From a virus: 44,137 nt of DNA. This document shows positions 24,446-31,683 of this stretch, piece by piece. The notes beneath the pieces are model-generated. The model ran no database searches. It saw only the letters and a program-made list of their open reading frames with translations, and was not told the DNA's origin. The DNA lies in IMG/VR virus record IMGVR_UViG_3300046171_000151, positions 1 through 44,137 of that record; one strand, given 5' to 3'. Both the position numbers and the translations under genes were made by a program. Each line of letters begins with the position of its first letter. The stretch's first letter is position 1.

Positions 24446-24819
24446 TAGATCAACTCCGTAACTTCAAGAGTTCCATTAGTACTACCGTCACGAATGACAG
24501 CAATGTTTGCACTAGTAGGTACAGCAAAATCCAGACGCTCACCATTAGCGATGAAGTGACTATTACTGTCAGCTGTTTGAGTGCCAGTACCAATTTTAAA
24601 CCGTAGATCAGCACCTACAGCACGGATAGAAATACGAGATACACTAGCTGTCAGGTTTTGATTAATAGAACTAGCGTTTGAAGTCGTTAGTTTTCGAGCA
24701 ACACCAGGAGTGCCAAGGACTTCAACATTTTCAACATAGGATCTGGCAGTAATAGTGCGATCTGCTTCGGAAGCTAGGTTAACACCTACACCAGTAAAAT
24801 AATCGTAGTAAGTACTCAT
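24445..24819 (-). CDS. Small structural protein, probable virion component
   Basis: A 124-aa beta-rich protein (MSTYYDYFTGVGVNLA...RISIRAVGADLRFKIGTGTQTADSNSHFIANGERLDFAVPTSANIAVIRDGSTNGTLEVTEL). The ADLRFKIG...HFI..GERLDFAVP..ANIAVIR segment is typical of short phage head-decoration or tail-associated proteins with a single beta domain. Its stop overlaps the start of the lectin-like gene, so it may be a base or anchor for that protein. Confidence 0.65.
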   Translation of the reverse strand: MSTYYDYFTGVGVNLASEADRTITARSYVENVEVLGTPGVARKLTTSNASSINQNLTASVSRISIRAVGADLRFKIGTGTQTADSNSHFIANGERLDFAVPTSANIAVIRDGSTNGTLEVTELI

Positions 24820-24822
24820 GTC

Positions 24823-24987
24823 TTATTTAGAATTAGGGAATAGACCATTACGGATGAATTCAACAGCTTGGTCATCTACATCATTATCAGTCTCAGCAGC
24901 AAGACGTTCAAGCATGTCTACGATCAAACGCTTGACTTGTTCAGATTTGACAAAAGAAAATAGAATGGGGCGAATAAGAGTAATCAT
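24823..24987 (-). CDS. Small hypothetical protein MITLIRPILF
   Basis: A 54-aa ORF: a hydrophobic N-terminal stretch (MITLIRPILFSFV), an amphipathic helix (EQVKRLIVDMLERLAAETD) and an acidic end. It overlaps the upstream membrane-anchored gene (ATGA overlap). The length and single hydrophobic segment would allow a holin-like or lysis-accessory role, but this is not shown; I recall similar proteins from cyanophages without function. Confidence 0.65.
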   Translation of the reverse strand: MITLIRPILFSFVKSEQVKRLIVDMLERLAAETDNDVDDQAVEFIRNGLFPNSK

Positions 24988-25214
24988 TGTTTAGTTGCAA
25001 TTTTGTCTAGTTTGTTTTCAATGCGAACCATGTGCGCTTCTACTCGTTCAAGAGCAGTGCTGAACTCTGCTTTACTGAGATAGTTCTCAGCAATACGAAG
25101 TTCAACACCGTCTACTCGTCGGTCTAGCTCATGGACTCGCATGTGGAGCTTTGACATGAGTACACCAAAACCAGTAGCTAAAGCAACACCAACGGGAATT
25201 AGTGTTTCTAGCAT
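24984..25214 (-). CDS. Membrane-anchored coiled-coil protein, lysis candidate
   Basis: A 76-aa protein with one N-terminal membrane segment (LIPVGVALATGFGVLM) followed by a long charged coiled coil (LHMRVHELDRRVDGVELRIAENYLSKAEF...VEAHMVRIENKLDKIATKQ). This N-in or N-out single-span layout is common in phage holin/spanin-type or superinfection proteins. No T7 gp3.5 amidase was found in the window, so this and the next gene are the best lysis candidates. It follows the psbA remnant by nine bases. Confidence 0.6.
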   Translation of the reverse strand: MLETLIPVGVALATGFGVLMSKLHMRVHELDRRVDGVELRIAENYLSKAEFSTALERVEAHMVRIENKLDKIATKQ

Positions 25215-25223
25215 TTTGATTAA

Positions 25224-25328
25224 TTATCCAATTGTAGGAGCTTTAAGTGCTACGTGGGTGGTATTACTGGATGCAAGATCCAAAGGAAAGTTATGTGCAT
25301 TACGTTCATGCATAACAGTTGCAGACAT
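25224..25328 (-). pseudogene. psbA: psbA (D1) C-terminal remnant, 34-codon ORF
   Basis: The ORF reads [22 protein letters not shown], continuing to ...[24 protein letters not shown] is the invariant D1 C-terminus: it includes the manganese-cluster ligands His332, Glu333, His337, Asp342 and Ala344 and the site cut by CtpA. The other roughly 90 percent of D1 is absent. The position beside hli matches intact psbA in other cyanopodoviruses. A GGGAGG lies 23 bases upstream of ATG, too far for a standard ribosome site, and a direct repeat AATTAATTAC (25338-25347, 25367-25376) flanks that leader. Deletion remnant, new mini-gene or assembly collapse are all possible. Confidence 0.8.
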
Positions 25329-25379
25329 AGCGGGATTAATTAATTACTGAACCTCCCACCTACCGCAATTAATTACATA

Positions 25380-25580
25380 TCAGGAGAGATGACCCATGCC
25401 ATCTTCATCAAGTGTATAGAGCTGCTCGTGTTTTGTATTAACCTCTGGAGTATCAGTAGGCTTTGTACCGAGAGCATTGGAAATAGCTTTCACGCCTTTA
25501 GCAACCTTCAATCCAGTCTTAAGTTTATTGGTGCGAGAAATTGCTTTGTTAGCTTTCTTCTTCTTTTCGTTGTCAAGCAT
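25380..25580 (-). CDS. Small basic hypothetical protein
   Basis: A 66-aa protein with a very basic N-terminal half (NEKKKKANKAISRTNKLKTGLKVAKGVKAISNALG) and an acidic tail (EQLYTLDEDGMGHLS). It overlaps the upstream 48-aa gene. No family is recognised. It belongs to a cluster of tiny basic proteins around hli that lies between scaffold and capsid genes. Confidence 0.6.
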   Translation of the reverse strand: MLDNEKKKKANKAISRTNKLKTGLKVAKGVKAISNALGTKPTDTPEVNTKHEQLYTLDEDGMGHLS

Positions 25581-25719
25581 AGTTAGAATCAGGTTGATGT
25601 GATTTAATTTTCATAGGCTTGTTCTTATTAGAACCCAGGATTGGATTACCAATAGCAGCCATCAGTTTAGCTTTTTTCTTGACAGAGTTCTTAGAAGCTT
25701 TCTGTCCTTTCTTGTTCAT
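25573..25719 (-). CDS. Small basic hypothetical protein
   Basis: A 48-aa ORF (MNKKGQKASKNSVKKKAKLM then AAIGNPILGSNKNKP...) that begins at the hli stop codon and overlaps the next gene by eight bases. The tight ATG-stop packing with both neighbours is the main evidence that it is real. It is highly basic, with no recognisable domain. Confidence 0.55.
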   Translation of the reverse strand: MNKKGQKASKNSVKKKAKLMAAIGNPILGSNKNKPMKIKSHQPDSNYA

Positions 25720-25910
25720 TACCAAATACCAGGAATGATTTGTCCAGTGATTGCATAAGCGCCCAGAGCAGCCATGACGCCAAGCATTGCAAGACGACCA
25801 TTAAGCTTCTCAGCCTTTTCATTGTGAGTTTCGTACACGTCGATTACTTCCATAGGTGGTTCTTTAGCGAAGACGTTGTAGCGTCCGCCGTCTTCTGTAG
25901 TGGTGGTCAT
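25719..25910 (-). CDS. hli: High-light-inducible protein (Hli)
   Basis: A 63-aa thylakoid protein with one membrane helix. The family signature is present as AEKLNGRLAMLG (E-x-x-N-G-R-x-A-M-x-G) followed by the hydrophobic VMAALGAYAITG and the usual GQIIPGIW end. Hli proteins bind chlorophyll and protect photosystem II from excess light; phage copies keep photosynthesis running during infection. Its neighbour here is only a remnant of psbA, so the hli-psbA pair typical of cyanopodoviruses is broken. Confidence 0.95.
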   Translation of the reverse strand: MTTTTEDGGRYNVFAKEPPMEVIDVYETHNEKAEKLNGRLAMLGVMAALGAYAITGQIIPGIW

Positions 25911-26039
25911 TTACTTTTTAATTTTTACGCAGTTGTTTACACGGGTACCGCCTTTAACTTTAGTACCCGATTTTTTGTAGCCCTTCCAGCAAGAAGGATC
26001 AAGGCGCTGCTTAATAGCCTTAGGCTTACTTTTTTCCAT
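25911..26039 (-). CDS. 42-aa basic protein RLDPSCWKGYKKSGTK
   Basis: MEKSKPKAIKQRLDPSCWKG continues YKKSGTKVKGGTRVNNCVKIKK. Cys at residues 17 and 37 and the phrase LDPSCWKGYKKxGTKVKGGxRVNNC look strongly conserved, and I recall near-identical small proteins in other marine cyanophages. It fits exactly between the preceding ORF and hli (stop and start adjoin). Function unknown. Confidence 0.65.
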   Translation of the reverse strand: MEKSKPKAIKQRLDPSCWKGYKKSGTKVKGGTRVNNCVKIKK

Positions 26040-26181
26040 CTTTCATTACCGAGGAAATAAGTAGACCGGCAAGACCTAAGCCACCACTAGCAAGAAGCTT
26101 ATCAATACCAGATCCTTTCTTACCTTTCTTTTTTCCTTGCTTAAAAGCTTTGTATTCAGGGGTGTTCTTTTTGTAATCCAT
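26026..26181 (-). CDS. 51-aa protein with Lys cluster and hydrophobic helix
   Basis: MDYKKNTPEYKAFKQGKKKG continues KKGSGIDKLLASGGLGLAGLLISSVMKDGKK. A Lys-rich head is followed by a Gly/Leu hydrophobic segment that could be a single membrane span. Its ATG overlaps the scaffold stop codon and its end overlaps the next gene, which supports a real gene. No function assigned. Confidence 0.6.
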   Translation of the reverse strand: MDYKKNTPEYKAFKQGKKKGKKGSGIDKLLASGGLGLAGLLISSVMKDGKK

Positions 26182-26930
26182 TAGTACATAAGTTCAGTAG
26201 AACGTTCGAGCTTGTTCATAATATCTTGACGATATGCAGGATCTCTATCATAACGAGGATCACTCATAGCTTCTACGACTTCAGCTTGGCTTCTGAATAC
26301 ATCTGCAGTTTGAACAGAGGATCGTCCTGAGAGGAAGTCACTAGAGTCCCAACCCTCAAGTTCAGCCATACGGAATGCCATTGCTTGTACAGCAAAGAAA
26401 CATGACTCAAGATTACCCTTAGCCATGACAGCGTCATACATCTCGATAGTCTGCTCATCACAATTATCAGCTGCCCAACGCAACATATTGACGTACTGTT
26501 CTTGACCACCTACAACATCGTAGAGATTAGAAGTCTCCTCAGCTGTGAGTTCATGAGGTTGGTTTTCAGCACGGTAATCAAGATAAGCTTGTGCAATATC
26601 AGCAGGGTCACTATCACGGAGAGCTTCAAGAGTAGCTTCATCGTATTCAGATTGTGACTGCTGCCACAAAGCTTCCATCAGATCAACATCAGCTTCCTGA
26701 TCTTCAGACTCTTGCACAGCTTCGCCTTGCTCAGGTTCATCTGATTTATTAGATCCGAACTTCTGTTGTAGTTCAAGATAAGCTTGTTCAAGTTGTTCAG
26801 CAGATTCATACTTACCAGCAAGAAGTTGTTGCTGTTCTTGCTCAAGCTGTTCTCCAACTTGAATTGAATTAAGTTCTTCTTCAGAGAATTCAGGTTGTCC
26901 TTGATCAGGTTGGTAGGTCAGAGTTGTCAT
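26181..26930 (-). CDS. Capsid scaffolding protein (T7 gp9-like)
   Basis: About 249 aa, very acidic and Glu/Gln-rich (EEELNSIQVGEQLEQEQQQLLAGKYESAEQLEQAYLELQQKFG), helical, in the scaffold position after the portal gene. It directs prohead assembly and is released before packaging. AGKYESAEQLEQAYLELQ is the conserved phrase of these scaffolds. I prefer ATG 26930 (MTTLTYQPDQ) over ATG 26963; no ribosome site is obvious for either. Confidence 0.85.
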   Translation of the reverse strand: MTTLTYQPDQGQPEFSEEELNSIQVGEQLEQEQQQLLAGKYESAEQLEQAYLELQQKFGSNKSDEPEQGEAVQESEDQEADVDLMEALWQQSQSEYDEATLEALRDSDPADIAQAYLDYRAENQPHELTAEETSNLYDVVGGQEQYVNMLRWAADNCDEQTIEMYDAVMAKGNLESCFFAVQAMAFRMAELEGWDSSDFLSGRSSVQTADVFRSQAEVVEAMSDPRYDRDPAYRQDIMNKLERSTELMY

Positions 26931-27189
26931 ATGCAGTACTTGAGTGGAGATTTCCGAGGCCAACTTCAGTTACATAAGCAGTGCTACGACCAAGTGTCGG
27001 AGTTCCTACTTTTTGTTGGCGCTTATATTTATTAGTTTGATTGTTGAGATATCGGCGATCCTTTACTGAAAGGCGCTTAACCTCCGGCGACTCCTCCAGG
27101 GGCTGGAGGTTGTCCGCCTTCTGGACCGGCTTGCGTGGGGAGCTGGTTCCCGCCTTCTTCTGTGGGCGGACTGGTTTGGCTTGGGTCAT
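26905..27189 (-). CDS. Basic protein overlapping the portal C-terminus
   Basis: A 94-aa ORF that begins inside the portal gene, shares 113 bases with its 3' end in another frame, and overlaps the scaffold start. Its second half (SVKDRRYLNNQTNKYKRQQKVGTPTLGRSTAYVTEVGLGNL) lies mostly in otherwise non-coding DNA and looks like a genuine small protein. There is no start codon in the non-overlapping part, so overlap with the portal tail seems obligatory. Alternatively only a fortuitous ORF. Confidence 0.5.
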   Translation of the reverse strand: MTQAKPVRPQKKAGTSSPRKPVQKADNLQPLEESPEVKRLSVKDRRYLNNQTNKYKRQQKVGTPTLGRSTAYVTEVGLGNLHSSTAYDNSDLPT

Positions 27190-28711
27190 TTGGTAATTGT
27201 TGGAGTTGTGCGGCTTGCTTAGTCAGAGCCAGATCTTGATCCATAGAAGCTTGCTGTTGCATCTGCTCCTGTCGTTCGCTCTTAACTTGATCCATACCTT
27301 TTACAAGACCAAGTTGATCGATACCCATAGAGCCGGCAAGACGGCGAATAACTTCTTCTGGATTGATGTAAGTCTGGAGTGCTTCTGGTCCCATACTTTG
27401 AGACAGTGTTTGAAGGAACTCACTTAGACTTTCACGATCTGCACCACGACCAAGAGCATTGATGCCAGCTACAATTGTGGGTCTAACTAAATCATTAGGT
27501 AGCTTAGGGATGGCACGTGATTTCTGTAGCTGATCAAGTTTGCGGCTGAGATATGGAACAAGGAACTCAACAGTAAGCAGACTAAACAATCCACCTAGCT
27601 GTGATTCAAGTTCTTGTTGTGTCATACGGACTTCCTCAGCCGTAGTACGTTCTGAATCACGAACGTTCATAACGAGGAAGGCTTCACTCAGTCTTTTCTG
27701 GAAGACTTGTGACTGTTCAAATGCTGTGCGGAAGTCAGCAGTCTTACCTACTTGAACAACACCAATGTCATCTGGCCTTCCCTGCACGATTGCACCGTTA
27801 CCTGCAGCCGCGAGAGTGGCAGGTTTAGTGGTGCTTGAGGGTGACACTACGAACACCACTTTTGCAGCTGCTGCAGAGCCTTCTACAAGGGCCTGAGAGA
27901 GTGATTCGAGTGACTTCAAATCACCCATAAACTCTTCAACACGTCCTCGACCATATGCTTCACCATCTACATAATTAAAACGCAGAGGAAGCCAAGGGTT
28001 TTTATCTAGAGGAGACTTACCATAGCTGCTGGGAATTACTTTTCCATAAACCTCTTGGTACCACGTCACACGATTGTTGTCTCGTTTGACATGCGTGTAG
28101 ATATCACACTCACCTGGGTTAGTATCGTATTCGTTAGCAACATGATTAGGTTCATAATCAGGTAAAAATTTTTCGACTAATTTCTTACTGACTGTTTCTT
28201 TGGTGATGATCTCTACAACATTACCGTTACCATCACGTTCTACAACATAGCGGTTTAATGGATAAAGCTTCAACTGATTCTTATTCATAAAGATCAGAGC
28301 ATTACCAGCAACAACCAAATGTTTGAGTGCTTGGTGTACTACTACACGATCATCAGAAGCTGCAATAGACTCCATGATCGTTCGCTCAATCTTTGCGAAT
28401 GAAGTATCCATCTCTGTTTTTACACTAGGGTTCTTCTCAAATAGACCCGGAGGTATACCTGACTCATCAATCTGCAACTTAAAGAAAGTAGTTTGAGGAG
28501 GAAGAAGAGCAAGCATCAGTTTAGATGCAAGTGTTACTACACCCTTAGCACCTACTGATTGCCATGGTGTCTTGAGAACCTTATTACCTTTAGTGTATTC
28601 ATCATCACGACGAATTAGATATGGAAGAGTAAGCTGTGAAGCTTCCCATGCTTTGTCTAGAAACTGTTGGCGGTCACTTTGAAGAACATCGTACCTTTGC
28701 TTAGCTTTCAT
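27077..28711 (-). CDS. Portal / head-tail connector protein (T7 gp8-like)
   Basis: A 544-aa ring protein at the capsid vertex through which DNA is packaged. Typical gp8-type elements are QQFLDKAWEASQLTLPYLI, WQSVGAKGVVTLASKLMLALLPP, the central YGRGRVEEFMGDLKSLESLSQALVEGSAAAAKV and NVRDSERTTAEEVRMTQQELESQLGGLFS. The C-terminus (about 490-544) is a Gln/Pro/Gly-rich low-complexity tail, the part overlapped by the next ORF. Its ATG is next to the stop of the preceding basic gene. Confidence 0.95.
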   Translation of the reverse strand: MKAKQRYDVLQSDRQQFLDKAWEASQLTLPYLIRRDDEYTKGNKVLKTPWQSVGAKGVVTLASKLMLALLPPQTTFFKLQIDESGIPPGLFEKNPSVKTEMDTSFAKIERTIMESIAASDDRVVVHQALKHLVVAGNALIFMNKNQLKLYPLNRYVVERDGNGNVVEIITKETVSKKLVEKFLPDYEPNHVANEYDTNPGECDIYTHVKRDNNRVTWYQEVYGKVIPSSYGKSPLDKNPWLPLRFNYVDGEAYGRGRVEEFMGDLKSLESLSQALVEGSAAAAKVVFVVSPSSTTKPATLAAAGNGAIVQGRPDDIGVVQVGKTADFRTAFEQSQVFQKRLSEAFLVMNVRDSERTTAEEVRMTQQELESQLGGLFSLLTVEFLVPYLSRKLDQLQKSRAIPKLPNDLVRPTIVAGINALGRGADRESLSEFLQTLSQSMGPEALQTYINPEEVIRRLAGSMGIDQLGLVKGMDQVKSERQEQMQQQASMDQDLALTKQAAQLQQLPNDPSQTSPPTEEGGNQLPTQAGPEGGQPPAPGGVAGG

Positions 28712-29031
28712 TATGTTGGACGTTTAGGATTACGATTTTTGTAAGTCTTCGAATAGTCACTAACAGGTTTATAGTCATTAATCATTTTTGGTCGTCCACT
28801 TGGTGCAGCAACTTTTGTTTTTTTCAGACCACCACCTGGAAGATTAAGTTTAGGAAGCTTAGGAATACTAGGACGTTTAGGTGTGTCATTTGTGAATTCC
28901 TTACGCTTTACATCAAGCTTTTTCGGCTTACTGTTTTTAACGTCTGTAGCCATCTGGCGGATACTTGCCAGGTTGGCAGCTGATCTCTGCGTCTCAGCCT
29001 TTTTAGGCTTATACTTTTTTCCTCTAGCCAT
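28711..29031 (-). CDS. Basic Lys/Pro-rich hypothetical protein
   Basis: A 106-aa protein (MARGKKYKPKKAETQRSA...PKRPSIPKLPKLNLPGGGLKKTK) with predicted disorder. It is the first gene of the head block, immediately before the portal gene, and may be a small virion or nucleic-acid-binding protein. No recognised domain. The stop codon overlaps the portal ATG. Confidence 0.65.
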   Translation of the reverse strand: MARGKKYKPKKAETQRSAANLASIRQMATDVKNSKPKKLDVKRKEFTNDTPKRPSIPKLPKLNLPGGGLKKTKVAAPSGRPKMINDYKPVSDYSKTYKNRNPKRPT

Positions 29032-29051
29032 GATAGTAAGATAAATAATAT

Positions 29052-29228
29052 TTAGTCAATACGTTCCAGAAGCCATTCAACAACTGAACGTTGACCTGAT
29101 CGATACATAATTTGTTCAATCGTATCGCCAGGTGTTGGTGTAAGAGGTGGAAATTTTTCTTCTAGCTCTTTGACCATGGCATGATGTTCCATGCCCAAGG
29201 TCTCAAGCATACTGAGGGAGGTTGACAT
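29052..29228 (-). CDS. Conserved 58-aa protein after nrdB
   Basis: Starting at ATG 29228: MSTSLSMLETLGMEHHAMVK, then ELEEKFPPLTPTPGDTIEQIMYRSGQRSVVEWLLERID. The C-terminal PTPGDTIEQIMYRSGQRSVVEWLLE is of a type I know from cyanophages after RNR genes or before portal genes. It overlaps nrdB by 26 bases. No function is known; single helix-turn-helix-like fold possible. Confidence 0.7.
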   Translation of the reverse strand: MSTSLSMLETLGMEHHAMVKELEEKFPPLTPTPGDTIEQIMYRSGQRSVVEWLLERID

Positions 29229-29919
29229 TAGAATGCTCGAAAAAGGCTGGCATACGACCTGCTTTAGTTTCGGCAAGCTGTGGAGCTTTACCTTCATACA
29301 TCAAGCGATCACTAGAATCCAGCCAAAATTTTTTGTCCAAATATTTATCGGATGCTCCAACCTTCAGTGGTTGCATCACCCAGTTGATAGTTGCTTTACG
29401 GAGCTTATCAAGAGAAGGACTGATATCAAGCCCCAACTCCCGACAAACAAGACTATTGGTAGCAACATGAATTTGTTCGTCACGACTTATATCCGCTGAG
29501 GTTGTACGCATTGCAGCGTCACCATTAAATCGAAAGAACGGGAGTAGAACAAAGAAAACCGCACGTTCGGCAACCATTGCTTTGAGTACCGTGTGATCTG
29601 GATGCGACACCCACGCCTTTCGGAGCGCCATGGCTTCTTGCTCAGCCTTTTTATCAACGCCGTAAGCATCGGCGATGTAACCAAGTGCCAAGTCGTGGTT
29701 CTCTTCATCCCGTACATTAGAGATGAGTATCTCTCGGGAGACTTCTGGTACTTCATTAGAGAGAGCATCAGTAATAAAATCTCCCACAGGTAGTTCCATA
29801 TGTCGCAATGCAAGAGCACGGTGGATCGTCTCCTCCGCGCCTTCTTTGCAAATACCAGCAGTAGGTTTTACTGGTGTCCATTTGCGCTTCCGCGCCATTA
29901 GTTTTTGATAAGGGTTCAT
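29203..29919 (-). CDS. nrdB: Ribonucleotide reductase beta subunit, tyrosine-less class I
   Basis: About 238 aa; start ATG 29919 overlaps the nrdA stop. Ferritin-like metal-site motifs are visible: DEENHDLAL (ExxH, helix C), AERAVFF (second-half Glu) and SRDEQIHVATN (ExxH). The residue four after the first His, where E. coli NrdB has the radical Tyr122, is Leu. The protein should therefore use a metal-based oxidant without a tyrosyl radical, as in subclass Id-like enzymes; cyanopodovirus RNRs were reported to be of this kind. Partner of NrdA; makes deoxynucleotides. Confidence 0.82.
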   Translation of the reverse strand: MNPYQKLMARKRKWTPVKPTAGICKEGAEETIHRALALRHMELPVGDFITDALSNEVPEVSREILISNVRDEENHDLALGYIADAYGVDKKAEQEAMALRKAWVSHPDHTVLKAMVAERAVFFVLLPFFRFNGDAAMRTTSADISRDEQIHVATNSLVCRELGLDISPSLDKLRKATINWVMQPLKVGASDKYLDKKFWLDSSDRLMYEGKAPQLAETKAGRMPAFFEHSNVNLPQYA

Positions 29920-31304
29920 TACTCTGCACAATCACATTCAGGTTCAGGTAAATCCACTGCATCTAAGAAAAGACTATCCAGGTATTTATCTACGTCCTCC
30001 TCATCAAGAGCAGCGTACGTATTAGATTTATCCTGAACGTCTCCCATTACTTGCAATGAATAATAAAGAGATGTTTGTGGAGACCTAAGCCACTCTTCAA
30101 TAAAGTCCTCATTCATAACAGCCAAGTCTGACCACCAGTTGAACGAGTAACCGTGAAGAAGTCCACTGCTTGCATACAGGGTCATGATCCCGTCAGCAAC
30201 ACGTTTATAGTTTTCCCAGCCTACTTCTGATGCAATTTCTACATCTCCGTAGTCGTAAGTTTGGACACCAAAGGTGCCACTGTCACGATCGACAGTCCGT
30301 GCAATGGGTGGTGCAATTTCAGGAGTACAAGTAAACCCATCAGCGTCCTCTGAGCGGTAGCTACAAGACGCTGTAGGGGCAATTGCGAAGGCTCGGACCA
30401 TACCGTTACGGCGAGCAACTGCAGAGGCTTCCTGGATGCCCTCATTGATCTTCTTGACCAATGTATAAGCAACAGTAGCTTTCTCTACTCCAGAATTGAA
30501 TTGATTGAGAGCCCTTCCGAACTGTTCATAAGTGACACCGTACCTCCGCAAGAGGTTTGCAAGACCCAACACTCCAAGTCCAACTTGTCGATCAGTGGAA
30601 CTAGGGAGGTATTCTCCAGTCTCTCCAACACCTGTTCTCCCATGAAGATCGCAAAGTTGCGACATCCCTTCACGGTAAGCACCTGGGATATCGTCGAATT
30701 CACAGGCTCCAAGATTAACATGCTGTAGGAGACAGGTTCCTCTACTGGGCAGGTACACTTCGAGACAGACGTTACCTCTAACTCGTTTGTTTCCTTCATA
30801 CTTTACCTTGTTGAGCCAGATATCTCCAGCTTTGATTCCTTGTATTAGTTTCTGCCGGACGATGATGTCTAGGTTCTCCCACCACTCTTCAGTGATGTTG
30901 ACGCAACGTTTTACCCATGTCAGTTGCTCACGTGGAGCACTGATGAAGTCTTCAACGTCTGGATGGTTAGCGTCTAAGTGCAGAACTATGGCTCCGTTCT
31001 TGTACTTTCCTCCCCTGCGGAGAGTTTCGTTAAGAGCCGAGTAGATTCGTCCAAATGAAACAGGACCACTCGCAACGACGCCAGACGCTCTCTCGTATCC
31101 TTTGGGGTCGAGTCGCGATAGATGGATAGCAACTCCTGCGCCGTTTCGTAAAGCGTGAGACGCAAATCTCCAAGACGCTTCGATTCCATTTGGTCCCTCC
31201 ATTGCGTTGTCAACTACAAAAACCGTGCACGACACGGGAAGACGACCATCGGGATCATCAATCCACGATTGCACTCGTCCAGTTCTAGAAATAAGTTCAG
31301 CCAT
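29919..31304 (-). CDS. nrdA: Ribonucleotide reductase alpha subunit (class I, compact)
   Basis: A 461-aa catalytic subunit, much shorter than cellular NrdA and without an ATP-cone. Visible active-site elements: SC in LPVSCTVF (first redox Cys), NVCLEV (the Asn-Cys-Glu catalytic triad), second Cys in NLGACEF, the phosphate-binding APTASCSYRSED and the C-terminal ECDCAE tail that receives electrons from thioredoxin or glutaredoxin. Directly followed by nrdB, with mazG-like and DUF3310 genes upstream: a nucleotide-supply operon. Confidence 0.92.
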   Translation of the reverse strand: MAELISRTGRVQSWIDDPDGRLPVSCTVFVVDNAMEGPNGIEASWRFASHALRNGAGVAIHLSRLDPKGYERASGVVASGPVSFGRIYSALNETLRRGGKYKNGAIVLHLDANHPDVEDFISAPREQLTWVKRCVNITEEWWENLDIIVRQKLIQGIKAGDIWLNKVKYEGNKRVRGNVCLEVYLPSRGTCLLQHVNLGACEFDDIPGAYREGMSQLCDLHGRTGVGETGEYLPSSTDRQVGLGVLGLANLLRRYGVTYEQFGRALNQFNSGVEKATVAYTLVKKINEGIQEASAVARRNGMVRAFAIAPTASCSYRSEDADGFTCTPEIAPPIARTVDRDSGTFGVQTYDYGDVEIASEVGWENYKRVADGIMTLYASSGLLHGYSFNWWSDLAVMNEDFIEEWLRSPQTSLYYSLQVMGDVQDKSNTYAALDEEDVDKYLDSLFLDAVDLPEPECDCAE

Positions 31305-31683
31305 TAATCAGATCATTCAAAATTGGTGGTTCATAGTTGGGTCCTTTCAAGACCTTGCCGTCAGCTCGACGGATAGGTTTCCCATCTAAGCCAAGCTTTG
31401 ACATATTTGATTTATGGACACGATCAAGAGCTTCTTCTAGATCCCACTCCATATTTTCTGCATGTTGGAAGCAGACGTACACAAGATCTGCTAACTCTTT
31501 CAGTTCTTCTTCGTAACCCTCACAGTCACAAGCATAAACAAACTCTTTGTATTCTTCAGCGATCAAATCCCGTTGCATAGTCCGGTTCTCCAAACTGTTC
31601 TGGATCCCATAGGAAGTCCGGAACTGGATCGCCTGGTCGGAAAGAGATTGAGCTTTGCAATGTTGTGGAATGTTTGAGTTCAT
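31297..31683 (-). CDS. MazG-like nucleotide pyrophosphohydrolase
   Basis: About 128 aa from ATG 31683 (MNSNIPQHCKAQSLSDQAIQ). The all-alpha NTP pyrophosphatase pattern is seen: RDLIAEEYKEF (ExxE), then ELKELADLVYVCFQHAENM (ExxD) and the C-terminal SNMSKLGLDGKPIRRADGKVLKGPNYEPP, common in phage MazG-like/PRA-PH proteins. It may hydrolyse dNTPs, dUTP-like substrates or ppGpp. The N-terminus overlaps DUF3310 by 128 bases in another frame; the long upstream extension of the ORF is probably not translated. Confidence 0.82.
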   Translation of the reverse strand: MNSNIPQHCKAQSLSDQAIQFRTSYGIQNSLENRTMQRDLIAEEYKEFVYACDCEGYEEELKELADLVYVCFQHAENMEWDLEEALDRVHKSNMSKLGLDGKPIRRADGKVLKGPNYEPPILNDLING

